A stretch of DNA of 64,000 nucleotides from Liolophura sinensis (taxonomy: Eukaryota > Mollusca > Polyplacophora > Chitonida > Chitonidae), in NCBI RefSeq assembly GCF_032854445.1, contig NC_088295.1, positions 39,545,385-39,609,384 of the forward strand. The letters are read 5' to 3'. The first letter of the stretch is position 1. Each line of letters opens with the position of its first letter. Below, one piece after another: positions 31,049-44,869 of this stretch. Below the pieces are notes generated by a model. It had not been told where the DNA came from, searched no databases, and was given only the letters and a program-made list of their open reading frames with translations. The translations under genes were made by a program, and so were the position numbers.

Positions 31049-33505
31049 ACCCTAAATCTGGACACTGTGATAAAAATTCTGTATAGTGTAATGTTAAACA
31101 GCAATCAAATAAATATTTGTGCTAAAGCACTTACTTAACTGAATCGCATTATTGCTTTCCACTATATTGCTGACTGCTGTCCCGAGTTTCCGCTCTTAAG
31201 ACTAGGAGGTCGTCCGATATTGGACCACACTCTGATTGTCGTAAATAACTCCCAAAAAATATTGATGTAGAAAAACTAAACCATTTTTTAGATCTTCATT
31301 TCAAATGTATCTGTGGAATGTTGGAACCCTGATGAGGAATGTTTTCAGATTCATATTTTTTCATCTTGTCTCACATTCTGTTGTCTCTGTTTTTGTCTTC
31401 ACTTGATGTTGACCATTCTGGTCAGCGTTACGGGTACACGCGATCTGTGTCGTGTATTATATTCTCATTAAAGATGAGTACAATGATTTTAGAACCTATC
31501 CTTTTCATTTTAATTGGTGATCTCTTGTTAGTTGATTCTTAAGTGAGAAGTAGTGCGAAGGCCTTCCGATTTCTGCCCGATTTCTTCCCACCAAAAAAAT
31601 CGACGGGTTTTAAACTAATAACAGCCTTAAAAAGAAGTGCTTTCTCGTCTTTATGTCACAGAATTTATGTAGGAATTCAGCTTTTGATTGCATGTTTGGC
31701 GTTTTTAAACACGTCAGCATCGCGTCTTGGATCAATTCTACATCCGGTTTCAGTATATACAGGAGTTAACTAACGAGATTTGCTCCAATTTCATGCATGT
31801 CGGAGGGAACATGTAAGTTCAGATAACTGTTATTCAAATTGTTCGTACAAAATTGAACACTACGCTTTAAGTTAATTTTGGGATTAAGTCTTAAAACAGT
31901 TCTGGACACCCCATCCCAGTATATAGACTGAGGAAATGTATTTTGTTTGGCAAGGATAGGTGCAGACAGCCTATTCTCCCATGAATTTCCTCTCGTGTAT
32001 CTATTCATTTAATCTGAAAAACAATATGGCATATTGTATTTTTAATGAAACATGTTTTGCCTCGTAATAGCGACTCTAGTCTGAGCCGAATTATCAACTG
32101 TTCTCTCGCACGGCCTGAGCAACACGTTAACAGTTTGTCCACAAACTACCATCGTAAATGGTCAGGTGCGTGACCATCCCAGCTGACCTCTTGCTGCAGA
32201 TGATGCACGATCGAGCCTCGATCCTTACAAGAGGTATTTTTCTTTCAAGACCTAGTTAGAATAGTTTCACCCTAGTGGTAGGGCCCTGTGTGGATCATTC
32301 ACAAAACTGCGCCGAGAACAAAGTATTTTGGAACTATCCCACATCATCTCCGAAAGACAGATAATTGCTCTGATAAGTTATGAGCCTTCAGTGTAGGCCT
32401 ATTACTAGAACAGTCAATGACACGACCGCTTTGTCGAATGTTTTGTTACGAGGCAGCTTGTAAAAATCCTTATTCTTTCAGACACTCTCGTCCAGAATAC
32501 ATCTTGTCATAACGCAAAACATTTTGGTTCCTTGAGGTTCCCTATCATTTGGAATGGAACAGTTAGGATATTTAGGTAAGCTGATTCTGGGCAAAGAGAG
32601 GGAGCCTTTTATGACTAAGTAAGTTTATGCATATACGCAATGTTATTGAATGCACCACTACACAATGATGTCAATTTCTTCAGTATGTCAGAGGCCCAAG
32701 TACGGTGAAATAGGCTATATTTTATATTAATAAAATACCGGTAGACCTGCATATTTTGCAAAATTATGAGTGGTTAGATCTTTCTGTAAAAAATATTTTG
32801 CATGTAGACGGATAACGTTTCGATAAATATATACAAAAAAAGTGAACTGTGAAATGTCTGAATCTGAATTACGAACAGAAGACGAAGGCGGTAGGCCGGC
32901 CTATAGTTAAACGTTTTGTGAGCCACACTTTGTTACTTATTGGTTTCAAAATTCACATCGGTTTCTTTGTATTTCACTCTGGTAACTTATTAGTGCTTCA
33001 TTTAACATTTAACTTATTCGAGGAGAGACTGCACTTGGAAAGGGTTCAATGCAGCACACGTAAGTGTTATATGTAACATCTGTAAGTGTATTTAAGTGTT
33101 CTGTGTAACACTTCGAAAGTTTGGTCCCTCCTCAAACTTCCCTGTAAGTGTTAAATGCAGCATTTTAGTTTTAGAGTATATTTGCGTTGATGTCACTTGA
33201 TCACTGAAGATTTTGTTGCATTAAATTGTAAAAAAATCACATGTAGTAAAGGGCAAGGTGTAACCTGAAACCATATTTAATCCTGAAAGGGATTAAATAT
33301 TGAAAACATCCAGCTCATCAAACAAGAATCCAGCCAACACTATATACATACACTGCCAGGTGTTTCAGCCTGGCGGGTTTTGTTCAACTGTATGGAATAG
33401 TTAGATATAGCCCATGCGATGTTTTGCACCTGTAGAATCCGGGACTAAGACTAACTGACAGAACGAAGTATTTTAGTGTGGAGACGTGAATGCACATTAC
33501 TTTCT
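31049..33505. other. Intergenic, no recognised gene
   Basis: Mixed-composition sequence with a few short open frames, none with recognisable motifs. 'gtaagtgtt' variants recur at about 33060-33155. Confidence 0.4.
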
Positions 33506-33775
33506 TTAGATCAATGGCAGAGTTGAGACTATAGGCTTTGTGACACTACGGAAATTGTGTAGACACGAAGACATCATTAACCTGTTGTCACACCTAAGAC
33601 CTTTAACTTGCAAATCTTGCATGGCCTTATTCACTTTACGCTGAACATAACGCGATATCAACCAAGCACTGGTCGACCTGATGACAAACAAGTAAATAAC
33701 AGCATTTGTTGTGTCATGCATAAATAAGAACATCAGCGCACTACTTGTCATTACGGCTGTAATTCTTTCTCTAAA
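33506..33775 (-). pseudogene. Possible GPCR seventh-helix/C-tail exon fragment
   Basis: On the minus strand, an acceptor-like 'gtatttttag' is followed by an open frame of about 87 codons. It contains a hydrophobic segment SSALMFLFMHDTTNAVIYLF and then a basic stretch RSTSAWLISRYVQRKVNK. The NAVIY followed by a basic helix resembles the NPxxY and helix 8 of rhodopsin-like receptors. No other receptor exon is visible nearby, so it may be a relic or a chance match. Confidence 0.22.
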
Positions 33776-34189
33776 AATACAACCCCATTTTATAAACTAT
33801 TCCCGAGCCACCAAACAGTCTATAGCATAGGTCTATGTATAGCTTACACCGTATATATAGATATACAGGTGGCTTGTGTGCAAGTGGGCTTATTAAACGT
33901 TCTAATGGCAATGTAATGCCATGGCTCACGTCTTAGTTTTTCCTCAGTACACTTTAATAAGAATTTGCAGTGTCGATATAGCATACATATTTATGTGAAG
34001 CCTTAATGGTACAAATAAGTAAATAAGTGGACAAGTAAATAAATTGGTATTTATTTATTTATTTATTTATTTATATGTATGCTGTTTAATCCATACGCAT
34101 TAATCGTTCATTTACATTTACCATGATGATATTGATCATGCACAGCGACAATATATACAGAGAGTACAAATGCTAAACATAGCTACAGG

Positions 34190-35740
34190 ATATTTATGAT
34201 TAAAGAGCTTACAAATATGGGCGATTTAGGATTAATATATGTATACAGAAGCTACACATACATGTAATATGTAGAAAAAATGTAAAATCTACAAATTTGT
34301 AACATGCAGGATTAATATAGCCTTTAAATATTCGTATGTAACATTAATATAGAGTTAATATATTTATATCGTGTAGAGTAAATATACAGAGCGTATACAA
34401 AATGTTCAACATGTAAAGGAATTTATATATAAATAGCTGAATAATCTGTTACATGCAGAATGAACACAATCAACAAATAGCTTCAATGTTGATGAACACA
34501 AAAAATTTATATATTACAATACAAATAATTAAAGAAAGTGGACCGGCCCCGATAACAAAGTTTTTAGAGCGTCCGGTAGGTCCAGGGTCAATCACGGGTC
34601 GAGTCACACCTGAGTCTTTAAAAGACAAAGTTGTAACTTCCTCGCTTGGCGTTCAGCATCAAGGGGAAGTGCAACGACTGGTTGACCGGTATCAGTATAA
34701 TTGCTCGGGCGATGCAGCTTACTTGCCTTCGGTAAGGCGTCTCAGTGAAGCAGCACTAGATAAAAGAGCGGTGGAAATACGCCCTGCCACTCATGCACTC
34801 TAAGGTTTTTTTCGTCGTCATATGACTGAAAAATTGTTAAGTACGAGGTTAAACGCCAAGCATTCACTCACTTAAAGGAAGCGACGTTAGGTTCCGAAGC
34901 GACCAACAAATGTGTACCATGTATAGTATTCTCTCATAAAGCTTACAAATATGTACAATGGGGAATTTATATATTTAGATCTTACAAACGTGTAACGTAT
35001 CAGATTAATATACAATGTATATAGAACCCATATACAAATTTGTACCAAGAATAGATTAATACAGAGAGCTTCCATTTAACAATGTACTATAAATGTATAG
35101 AGATTACAAATACGTGCATATGCACCATGTATGTTGGATTAATATAAAGGGCTTACACTTTTGTAAAGTGTAAAGGACAAATATAAACTGCTTACAAAGA
35201 TGTGTACCAAGCATAGGATTAGTACATGTATAGACCATATATATGTAACAGTGATACCGGAGCCTACTATTACGTTTGTAACATGCAGGATTGATATATA
35301 AAGTTTACGAATATGCTTACGATTAAATGTAATAATGTATATGGAGACTAAATATATATGTAACCTGCGAGAAATATATAAAGCCTGTATAAAACGTGTA
35401 ACACGTTGGATTAATGTAAAGAAATTTCTGATTTGTATCTTCTCTAAGAGTTGATATGATTATACATAGAGAATGGAACGTAAGCTCAATACATGTTTAT
35501 ATAGAGCTTGAAAATAGTTTACATGTATAGGTTTAATACACAGATTCACAATATGTACCATGTAGGATTAATGTTAAGGCCACAAATATGCAATGCTCCG
35601 GATTAATGTATATCCTGCAATGAAATAGGAATATGAATAGTCTACATGTATATATAGGATTAATGCAGAGCCTGCCAATATGTATAGTGTGTAGGTATAT
35701 ATAGGCTTAATACATATTAAACAGATGGATATCGTGTAGG
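34190..35740 (+). repeat. Degenerate ~45-bp AT-rich repeat field
   Basis: Phrases of the type 'gcttacaaatatgtaacatg' followed by 'caggattaatatata' recur irregularly about 25-30 times with heavy drift. A SINE family B copy (34542-34871) interrupts the field. Confidence 0.7.
34542..34871 (+). mobile_element. SINE family B, near full length
   Basis: Head 'aacaaagtttttagagcgtc', B box 'gggtcaatcac', and body and tail through 'gtacgaggttaaacgccaag' and 'cattcactcac'. Confidence 0.88.
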
Positions 35741-35800
35741 TGGTATTCTTGAACACGGCGTAAAACCCCAAAATAAATAAGTAAATAAATAAATAAATTT
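35741..35800 (+). mobile_element. SINE family A 3' end only
   Basis: 'attcttgaacacggcgtaaa' then an (aaat)n tail. Strongly 5'-truncated. Confidence 0.7.
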
Positions 35801-37749
35801 TGTAGGGTTATTATTGAATTTAAACAAATCTGCAGCTAATAAATAACATTTGTATCTCATGCATGCATTTTACAAATACCATCAAAACAACGCTCATTAT
35901 TTTGTCAACGCTTGGTGTTTCCCTCCGTGCATTCCGCTCTTCTCTGAGCACCCATAATATGGACCTCTATCAAGTCGAAAAGTGTTCTGTGCGCATTTGA
36001 CAACGATCAATAAAATAGAATAACACCTATACACATGCGGGTAATAGGAGATATTAACTCTATGTAATATATACACAATGTTAATTGTGACAATATTGAT
36101 GCCATGCATATATACTATATATATCAATTAAAACTCTCTTTAAAATTGTTTAAAAGTTGCACTATAACAGCATATATATTTTGCCATTGACACGAATACT
36201 TTCCGGACGTTCAGCTTTAATAGAGTTTTAAATTTCCCCATCGATGGCTACAGCAGCATATAATTTTTGTCCACGTGATTTATTCTCACAACAAATACTG
36301 AATTTTGGTTCCTCTTATAATTACAATTATTCAAAATTATTCAAACGTAAAGCTTTAATATCGCACACATGAAGGCCTATTTTATAATGGGTATTAGACA
36401 ACTTTCATGAAAATTTCATCACCACAGGTAAAATCGTATTAAAACAGCAATATAGTACATGTGTAAAAGTACACGTATGAAATGTTCTATATCCTAGACA
36501 CTTACATTAAATACGTAATTATTCAAAAATGTAAAGGTCAAATACATGTAGTATTAAAACAACAAGAAATTTTATTTAAAGGCATGAATGTAATGCATTC
36601 CAGATACTTTATGCTACACTGTCTGACATTGTAGATATTCGGCATGAACGTTTCAATTTATCGTTGTTTTATTACTATTTCACCTTTGAAGTTGACATCT
36701 TCCTGAAAGTTGTTTGTTATCCGTTAAATGATGCTTGTAGGATATCAAAGTCTTAGGTTTTGAAAAGTTTTAATAATTACGAATTTAAGAAGGCTTTTTC
36801 CCCATGGCCCATGCACTCTATAAATATCCGACAACACAAAAAAAGAGTTGAGTTTTATTTTCTATATTTTAGTATAATTGCACTGAGAATAAATGGATTT
36901 GTTCATGATCCTTACAGAAATGAACACTCTTATTTTTTATTTCTTGTCACTTTATACATGTCATACGAAACTGACGATAACTCATTAGACGACTGTTAAG
37001 CATATATTATTTCTTTTCGAGGGACAGGGACTATAGGCGTCGGTTTGGTGCCTTCTCGTAGGCATAAGACGTGTAACACGGGGGAAAAAAGGGGTGCAAG
37101 GAATCATTGATTTGTAAGGAATTTATCTTTTGGAGACATATTAGTCAGCCCTTATCATAAAAATGTAAAGACTTCGGCTGAAAAGCTAGCCATGCGGTTG
37201 TTAAGTTTGTTAAGATTATAATATACATCATTTCACAAGGCCTAACAACTCCTGGAAAAAGCGTCCATTTATATCACTGACCAAAGCCCAACAATCCGTT
37301 GAAAAAGCGTCTATATATATCATTGGCTAAGGCCCTGGAAAGAGCCCAATTATTTATAAAGAGAAACAAAATACCTGAGGCAGAGAATGACAAAGTGTAT
37401 GTATAGGTTCAACAATGATTGAGGAGAACTACACAACATTTCATTGAGACGAAGCGTCGTTTTTCATTATTTCCCTACCCTTGGCCTATGCAAGTTCTGT
37501 GTAATACACCTTGTAGATTTTGATACTTTGATAATCGAAAACGACGGTATTTGCTAAATCAAACTAATAAGCATTTCACACACTCAGCTTAGACATATAT
37601 AGTGAAAAAAACTTTGCAGCTTTTTGAAAAAAAAATCAGGTTAGACCTAATTTTATGTTTAAATGCAATAAATCAATGCAGCCAGTTAAGTGCAAAATAA
37701 AAAAATGAATAAATAAATAAAACACATATAAACATAAATAATGATAAAA

Positions 37750-37780
<31 letters not shown>

Positions 37781-38908
37781 CAGCAAATAAAGAAATTAAT
37801 ATAGCAAATAAAGTAACACGTAGAAATCAAGATAAACGCTGGTGTCAACCAAGTTTTCATATAACGCATAATGATAATTCTTTTTTTTAAAACTATTGTT
37901 CGAGTTGCATGCCATCTGGAAAATCTTTTCAAATATTGTATATTTAAATTACATTCTCATGTCCTCACACCCCCCAATTTTCCGGCAAACCCCTCCACCC
38001 GCCCCTTTCATTTCCTCCCATCACGCCAAACAAGTTCATAACGGTTGACGGTTCAAGTTCAGATCAGCACATGACCTACATCACCTTTGACCGCAGGCAC
38101 ATTTCTCGTAAATAAAAATCTGAACGTAATCTAGAAATCTGAACACTTGTTTCACACTGTTATTTTATACCGTATAAGTATTCCGAAGCCCAGCTGTATG
38201 TTACAGCTATTTATCAAGACAAGTTACATTGTAAGCTTATTTTTTTATTCTTCATTTATATATATATATATGAATAGTATATGTATTCATTCAAGTCTCG
38301 CCCAGCCCTCTGACGTTGATTGTATTACTTTTTTCTACATAAAATTCTACAAAAGTTTTTTTTCTCTCATCATGTGTGGATTGCAATACTTTGGGCACTC
38401 CGATGTGCTCCAGCCACATACCTGGCCACCTTCACGTATAAGTCCAAACAAAAATAAAATGAAATAAATAAATGACATTTATAGATTGTTCAGCATCTGA
38501 CGTGTGAAAGATGTTGAGCACCCATCTATTATAATGGGCGTGGACAGTCACTGGTATACCCTAAATATATATATGTATGGGCGATGAATACATTGTGTCC
38601 GAGTTTTCATCCGTTTGGTATATCATAACACCTCAAGAGTGGCTTTCGTGCTAATCATCCTTATTTGCATGTAGAATGTATATACGTATAATTTGTATAG
38701 GTATAATATGCATAATTTTTGTTTGAATAATTACATTTATTTGATGAGATTTAGTAGCTTACCTTTTATAAAGGTAAACCCCAATAAAGATGGCAGATTT
38801 CTGTAAAATTTTTGACAGATCTTGATGCTAATAAATAGCAGATATAAACACAGAAAAAATAAAAATTCTGTCACATCTGTCTTGAGGTATTTAATTATAT
38901 TTTGGCCA

Positions 38909-38918
<10 letters not shown>
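35801..38918. other. AT-rich intergenic region
   Basis: No gene recognised. Loosely repeated phrases (for example 'gtctgacattgtagatat', 'caagtaattattca'-like) recur here and again at 39100-39850, so this looks like an old diffuse repeat. (aaat)n at 37745-37785 may be a SINE tail remnant. Confidence 0.4.

Positions 38919-38950
<32 letters not shown>
38919..38950. repeat. (TA)n microsatellite
   Basis: About 16 uninterrupted TA units, directly abutting a SINE family A fragment. Confidence 0.97.
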
Positions 38951-38953
<3 letters not shown>

Positions 38954-39003
38954 GCCAGCATTATGGGTTGAAGAAACCGGGCAGAAACCCAAGACCATCT
39001 GCA
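38951..39003 (-). mobile_element. SINE family A fragment
   Basis: 'ggccagcattatgggttga' and 'ccgggcagaaacccaagacc' match the reverse complement of the family A body. Confidence 0.7.
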
Positions 39004-39385
39004 TATTAATGTAAATATCAAGTAGTTGTATTTTGCAGTATATTGAAACTATTGTATATTGCAATACAACATACATAGCCTTTTATGTATAGCCTAACCC
39101 TAAATGCATAGCCTTTTAACATATGCAATATTTTAAAATGTTTCACAGGTATGTAAAAGGCTTTGACAAGTCACACACGTTTTTCATTGGATATTTGACA
39201 CCTTTCATCAAAGTTGCACCACCATCGACGAAAATACATGCCTGAACTGTATTATCCCAAACGCTTGGTGTCCATAATATTGTACATTAGATGTGCAATT
39301 ACTCAAAATGTTTCAAACATAATGCTTTGATATTTCACACGCATTGTTTAGCATATATTAGACACCTTTCATAAAAAATTTCAGC

Positions 39386-39522
39386 AACCTGCGGATGGTC
39401 GTAGGTTTCCCCCGGGCTCTGCCCGGTTACCTCCCACCATAATGCTGCCGCCATGGTACAAGTGAAATATTCTTGATTACGGCGTTAAATAGTAATGAAA
39501 TAGATAAATAAATAAATAAAAA
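39386..39522 (+). mobile_element. SINE family A, 5'-truncated
   Basis: 'cagcaacctgcggatggtcg' to 'gattacggcgttaaatagta' and an (aaat) tail. Confidence 0.9.
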
Positions 39523-40569
39523 ATATCTGCTTAATACAGGTTATTAATAGGGTTAAAACAATAAAATGTTGTAAAGTAAAAAATGTATAAGACTTTGATA
39601 TTTCATACACTTTACTATTTAATGTATACTGGACACCTTTTATTTCAGCACTAAAGGTGAAATATAGTGTATTAAAACTTCAGAAACAAGTTTAAAAGTG
39701 TAAATACTTGATGCCATTTTGTCTGACATTGTACTATAAACAAGTAATTATTCAACATAAAACAGACGCAAATTTAACAGCCTAAACTGTACCGCATCCC
39801 AGATGCCACTTTGTGTGACACTGCAAATTCCAGGTAAGCACTTTTAAAGGTGTTACCGTTTTAATACAACTTCACTTAAGAAAGTTGTCAATGATGTATC
39901 CATTTTGTTTAATGATGCATTTGAAGTATAGATGTCTTATGTTTTAAAATGTTTGATAAAGACGACGTTAAGGCTTATCGTTATTTTTCTAGACATTAAA
40001 AAATATAAAACCTGATAGCATACGTGTGATGTTTATAACAAGAAACAATTGATACATGCAGTTTATTTGATTTGTTCAACTTGCTTTTCGTGTCTTGCAT
40101 AATTTTACTAAAGTGGTTGCTGATACAGTATAACCGTGATGTTTTAATATAGGCAGCAGCCTCTCCGTGTGTATATCAAGCAAAGCTTCCTCTCAGGAAG
40201 ACCGTGTTCTGACGAGGGGGAGAAGAGAGGGTGGGGGGGGGGGGGGGTATCGGCAAACTGTCCACACAGTTAGAGGAAACGGCTAATAAAACCATCTGAA
40301 GGTTTCCTCTCTCCTCCCTTCCGAGTGTATACCACAACAAAATATTATTTTGCAGTTTATTGTCAGTCATTTAAGTATGAATAATTTCTGTTAAACTTCC
40401 GTTAATGACAAGTAGTTGTGTGAATATGCACTTTATAAACGTAAAAATAGATGGTGGAAAATGTTAAGTGTACATGCTGGCTTAACTCATTGTATTCGAG
40501 AAGGTCATACGATACGCAAGAATTTGTAAATTTTAAAAATGTTAAGCCCATCCTTGCATGCTGACATTA
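39523..40569. other. Intergenic, diffuse repeat and a poly-G run
   Basis: Continues the loose repeat seen around 39120-39380 ('gactttgatatttcatacac', 'ggacaccttt'). A run of G lies at about 40232-40247. No gene recognised. Confidence 0.4.
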
Positions 40570-40716
40570 CAACAACCTACGAATGGCTATTAGTTCCCCC
40601 CGGGCTCTGCCCGCTTTGCTTCCACTGTAATGCTGGCCACCATCGTATAAATGAAATATTATATAGCACAACATGAAACATCAATCAATCAAATAAATTA
40701 ATAAATAAATAAATAT
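40570..40716 (+). mobile_element. SINE family A, 5'-truncated
   Basis: 'caacaacctacgaatggcta', 'ccccgggctctgcccgcttt' and an (aaat)n tail. Confidence 0.85.
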
Positions 40717-41035
40717 ACCGGCAACAAGTTAAATTTTGACTTGCTCCAGTCTACTGGAAAGCGAGGTGGTAATCAATCAGCGGGTACTGAATGGTCCTCA
40801 ACGACTATTTAAATGAACAGCCCAATAGACCAATCACTGGGCCGAAAATGAAGCAGGCTTTTCAACAACAAAGAATATAATAAGTCTCCAACATCAATGA
40901 TTTGCTTTATAAGGGCACACCAAGTGAAGTAATCTACTATACCTTTTGAAACTTTTTAGTCATTTGTTTGAAACTGGAAAAGTTTCTAAGCAATGGAAAG
41001 CTGCTTATTATTGTTCTCTTGTTTCAAAGAGGTGA

Positions 41036-41181
41036 AGCCGTACGTGGGAAGGTCTGTGACCAGCCTGCGGTTGGTCGTGGGTTTACCAAGGTCTCTGTCC
41101 GGTTTCCTCCCACCATAATGCTGGCCGCGGTCGTATAAGTGAAATATTCTTGAGTACGGCGTAAAACACCGATCAAATGAA
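41036..41181 (+). mobile_element. SINE family A inserted into the LINE relic, with 12-bp target-site duplication
   Basis: Flanked by perfect direct repeats tcaaagaggtga at 41024-41035 and 41182-41193. The RT-like reading resumes across the insertion (VSKR before, RGDANDPG after). Confidence 0.95.
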
Positions 41182-42692
41182 TCAAAGAGGTGATGCAAAC
41201 GACCCTGGTAATTGTCGACTAACATCTGTGCTAAGTATACGGAACAAAAGAATTACCAGTGCGATAAATGAAAGGTTATCTAAATGGGCCGAAAACTCCG
41301 ATTTGATCTCGTATGCACAAGCCGGATTGACAGCTGAGTATATTACGGTCGACACTATATTTACACCGTATGCTTATAATCACAAACATTTAATAAGCTA
41401 GTGAAAAGGTAAATTATATGTAGCATTTGTTAATATTTTGGTCCAGTTAATATAAGTATAAGCTCGTTTTTTTATCTAGATATATTCGTTGCGGTAAAAT
41501 ATTAAATTGTCCCAAGGGTAAATACAAAGTCAAAAACCGTAACAGCCAAGGTCTATCTGAACAATTCCTGTATAGGCCTTGTGGGTCTTAGACAAGGGTG
41601 TCCACTCAGTCCTTTGTTTTCGCATTTCATAAATCATTTAGGTGAGGATGTCTCTATAGCATGCAAAGATGGGGTACAGCTTCTTCCAGATACTTGTGTC
41701 TCCAGCAGACAACGTCGCACTGTTTTCGTTTACAACATTTGGCCTCCATAAAAAACTGGATCTATGACTCGAAGCAGACATTCGTGTAACAGCCGTCAAC
41801 CAAAACGACGTTTAACACGAACTATCAAAGAACTAAGAAAGTTTATAAAGTACAAAATTAGGACGGAAACATGCAAAGAGAAGCAGTCAGCAGTTTTCAG
41901 GGAAGTTAGAAAAGTATGTTCTAGGCGAATGAGTGAAATCATTCAAATCGTGAACGATGTATAAACTAGAACGAGTTCAATATTTGGCTTGCAATAAATG
42001 CTTATAAACTGGACATAACACCCCAAACGCTATATATGGCACCGAGTGAGTGTGCTAGATACCCAATATTTTGTTTAACAGCCGCCCGACATATACATAT
42101 ATAGTTTGATATATAATGTATTGGATATAAATGTTCTAAAATATTAAACATGCCTAATAACAGATAATGTATATGTATACATACATATTAACACAATGGG
42201 ATTTGGTTTTGTGAGAGTAAACCAAGAAATAGGTAATTCTATCTTTAATTAAGAAGCGTTTACTCGATAACTTTCAACATCAATGGAGAAGTACTTTCCC
42301 TTTTAGTACGAGGTATAACATTTATAATAAACCGAAGCATGCATACATAACCTCTATAGTATGTATAAAACTGATTTAAATACAAAATGCTGTATAAAGA
42401 TAATTAGAAAGGTAAATATCGACATGCTTTGACAAGAGTATGTGTTGATCCAGTTGGTTTAATTATAAGACACTCGAAGATTTTTTCGTAGAAAATGTAG
42501 TCTTTATAGCTTAGACGATTTTGAATAGCAGTACGTTATTACGACATGTGAATTGTATGAAAGTCTGCGCCGGGAACATATACGATCCAAATTTAAGCCA
42601 GAACAGTGCATCGTTTTGTGTTGTTGATGTAATACAAAGTCTGTCAAAATTTTGCCACTTGGAACTGGAACGACGGAGGAATGTTATGTAAT

Positions 42693-42832
42693 CTGGGCCA
42701 AGTCTCACACCGACATTTTGTTGTCGCACGTTTGTCAAACGAAATTTTGTACGTCACTATTATCATACCATTGTCCTATGTGTGCACTTATCGTACAAGT
42801 AAGATATCATTGTGAAACTGGGCCTAGGTCAT
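42693..42832. mobile_element. Small fold-back element
   Basis: 'ctgggccaagtctcacac' at the left and 'gtgaaactgggcctagg' at the right are imperfect inverted repeats, with A/T-rich partly complementary sequence between them. Confidence 0.5.
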
Positions 42833-43020
42833 TACAAAGGAGCCCATGTGCGTAATGCTATAGGTAAATGTAGCAGTTATACTAATAGTCTATATGTATG
42901 TGCATTTTAAATGTGTATGTGTATGTGTATGTATACCTGGTTATTGGAGATTTAACTATGCATGCATGTGGGCCTATGGTCTTCCGTAGTGTCAATAAAG
43001 ATTACCGTTACTTACTTACA

Positions 43021-43352
43021 AGTTAAATATTAATGTTTAAGTCGAATTTTATATATAATGCGGGAATTGGAGGAATTTGTGTATATAATGACGTCTTAGC
43101 ACTTGCTTTTGGAACAAATACAATTAATTTACAAAAATTATAACACAGAAGAGGTGACTATATATAATTTCTATTATACTCTGAGTGATGATATATTAAT
43201 AAGCAGAGCACTTAAATTTTGCTTAAAAGACAAGAAAATCCGATGATATATTCAAAGCTAAGCATTTTTTCACTCTTACAATGTACAGATCAAACTACAA
43301 GCTGTCAAATTGTTTCCAATATGGCCTGCAAATCATTTCAAGAATAATTGTA
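43021..43352. other. AT-rich intergenic segment
   Basis: No feature recognised. Confidence 0.4.
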
Positions 43353-43475
43353 TTTCTTTACTTATTTGATTGATGTTTTACGCCTTTGTACTCAAAAATA
43401 TTTCACTCATACGACGGCGACAAGCATTATATGGTGACAGGAAACCTGGCAAAGCCCGGAGGAAACCCACGACCA
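43353..43475 (-). mobile_element. SINE family A fragment
   Basis: 'atttgattgatgttttacgc', 'aatatttcactcatacgacg' and 'ggaggaaacccacgacca' are the reverse complement of the family A tail and body. Confidence 0.85.
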
Positions 43476-44460
43476 CCCTTTCCTTCCAGACCAAGAATAA
43501 TTATTAACTCGTTGTTAAATATGAAGATAAATGTTTCCCAATTGATATCAATAATTTTCGAACACGACAAAGATGTTCTAGAAATGTGTTGGGAACTCTC
43601 TTAGCAGAAATTTGTCTAAGGCCTAATTAAGGTGAAATATTAAGGTGACATCGGCTGGCTGATCACAAACAGCTTCTATACAATGTAACTGCCTATAGAT
43701 TTATTCGTGACAAATGCAGCGTGCACTTTCACGTGGTACACTTTCATTTCCGTTCAACCAAAATCGTTACATGATAGAAACTCTCTGAGACAAGATCGTG
43801 GTTTATACAAAATTAAGTAATATTTATATATATAACATCAATACGAAACTATGCACTTACCACAATTCAAATAATGGGTAAAATTTACATCCGATCCATT
43901 GTTTCATCTGGTATCTCATCCTCATATACACATACACCTAAGGGTGTGCACTTGTTTCTAGGGAACTTTCAGGCGCTGTCGGCATTTCTGAGAAATAAAT
44001 CTCGCAAGAATCACTTCGGCAGGCTGTGTCCCCACTTTGCATATGTGTCTCTGTCTTTGATAATCCCCAGTATGGACTGCTTGTAGGAATTCATATATAT
44101 ATACATATGAACGAATTCTACATATATATATTATTACCATTGTATTAACATGTGTACATATATATGTCTGTGATAGAATAGTAACTCTTATCATACTGCC
44201 CTGTTTTCTGTTTTCATTTACTGTCCTGCTACTTCACTTTAAGGTACCGTACGTACATTTTACAATCAACTGACATTTTATACGTTCAACTTTTTGGGTG
44301 TTAGTTATTATTATTTCGTCTTAATGTGTCCAAGTTTATAATCTGTGAGTGAAAAAATCTCCAACAAATGTTTGAAGATACACGATTATACCACAATTAA
44401 TACATATTTATGCACATTTACTTAACCTTTATAGACACACATATTATGTTCAGTACAGCA
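43476..44460. other. AT-rich intergenic segment
   Basis: Both strands are open for 70-78 codons around 43874-44194, but I see no motif or splice context to support a gene. Confidence 0.4.
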
Positions 44461-44630
<170 letters not shown>

Positions 44631-44869
44631 TGGTATTTAATTTTGGTGATTTCATGACCTTCTTACAGTGTGTTTCTGTTTCTGATTTACTTGTAGCTTC
44701 AATGAGACATCCGCCAGTTACACCACAATGCCAGTGTAACAAATCCTGGGGCTGTCTGTTAAATGAAAAACATTAGAAGTAAAGAAAAAAACACAGTAAA
44801 AAAACACCATTTTAAAGTTATTTGTATAACGTCCGGCCCCGAAATTTGACACTTATACATATACGCCGG

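Larger units (their letters stand above)
40860..43020 (+). mobile_element. Decayed LINE with reverse-transcriptase relic (1)
   Basis: Recognisable RT pieces in shifting frames: KQWKAAYYCSLV near 40995-41020, GDANDPGNCRLTSVLS from about 41187, then NERLSKWAENSDLISYAQAG, and GLRQGCPLSP at about 41585-41615. A 'gcagacaacgtcgcactgtt' piece near 41705 corresponds to the catalytic FADD box with an N in place of the second D. The 3' end 'gtcaataaagattaccgtta' plus 'cttactta' at 42992-43020 looks like a LINE tail. There are many stops and frameshifts, so it is inactive. A SINE and a fold-back element have inserted into it. Confidence 0.75.
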
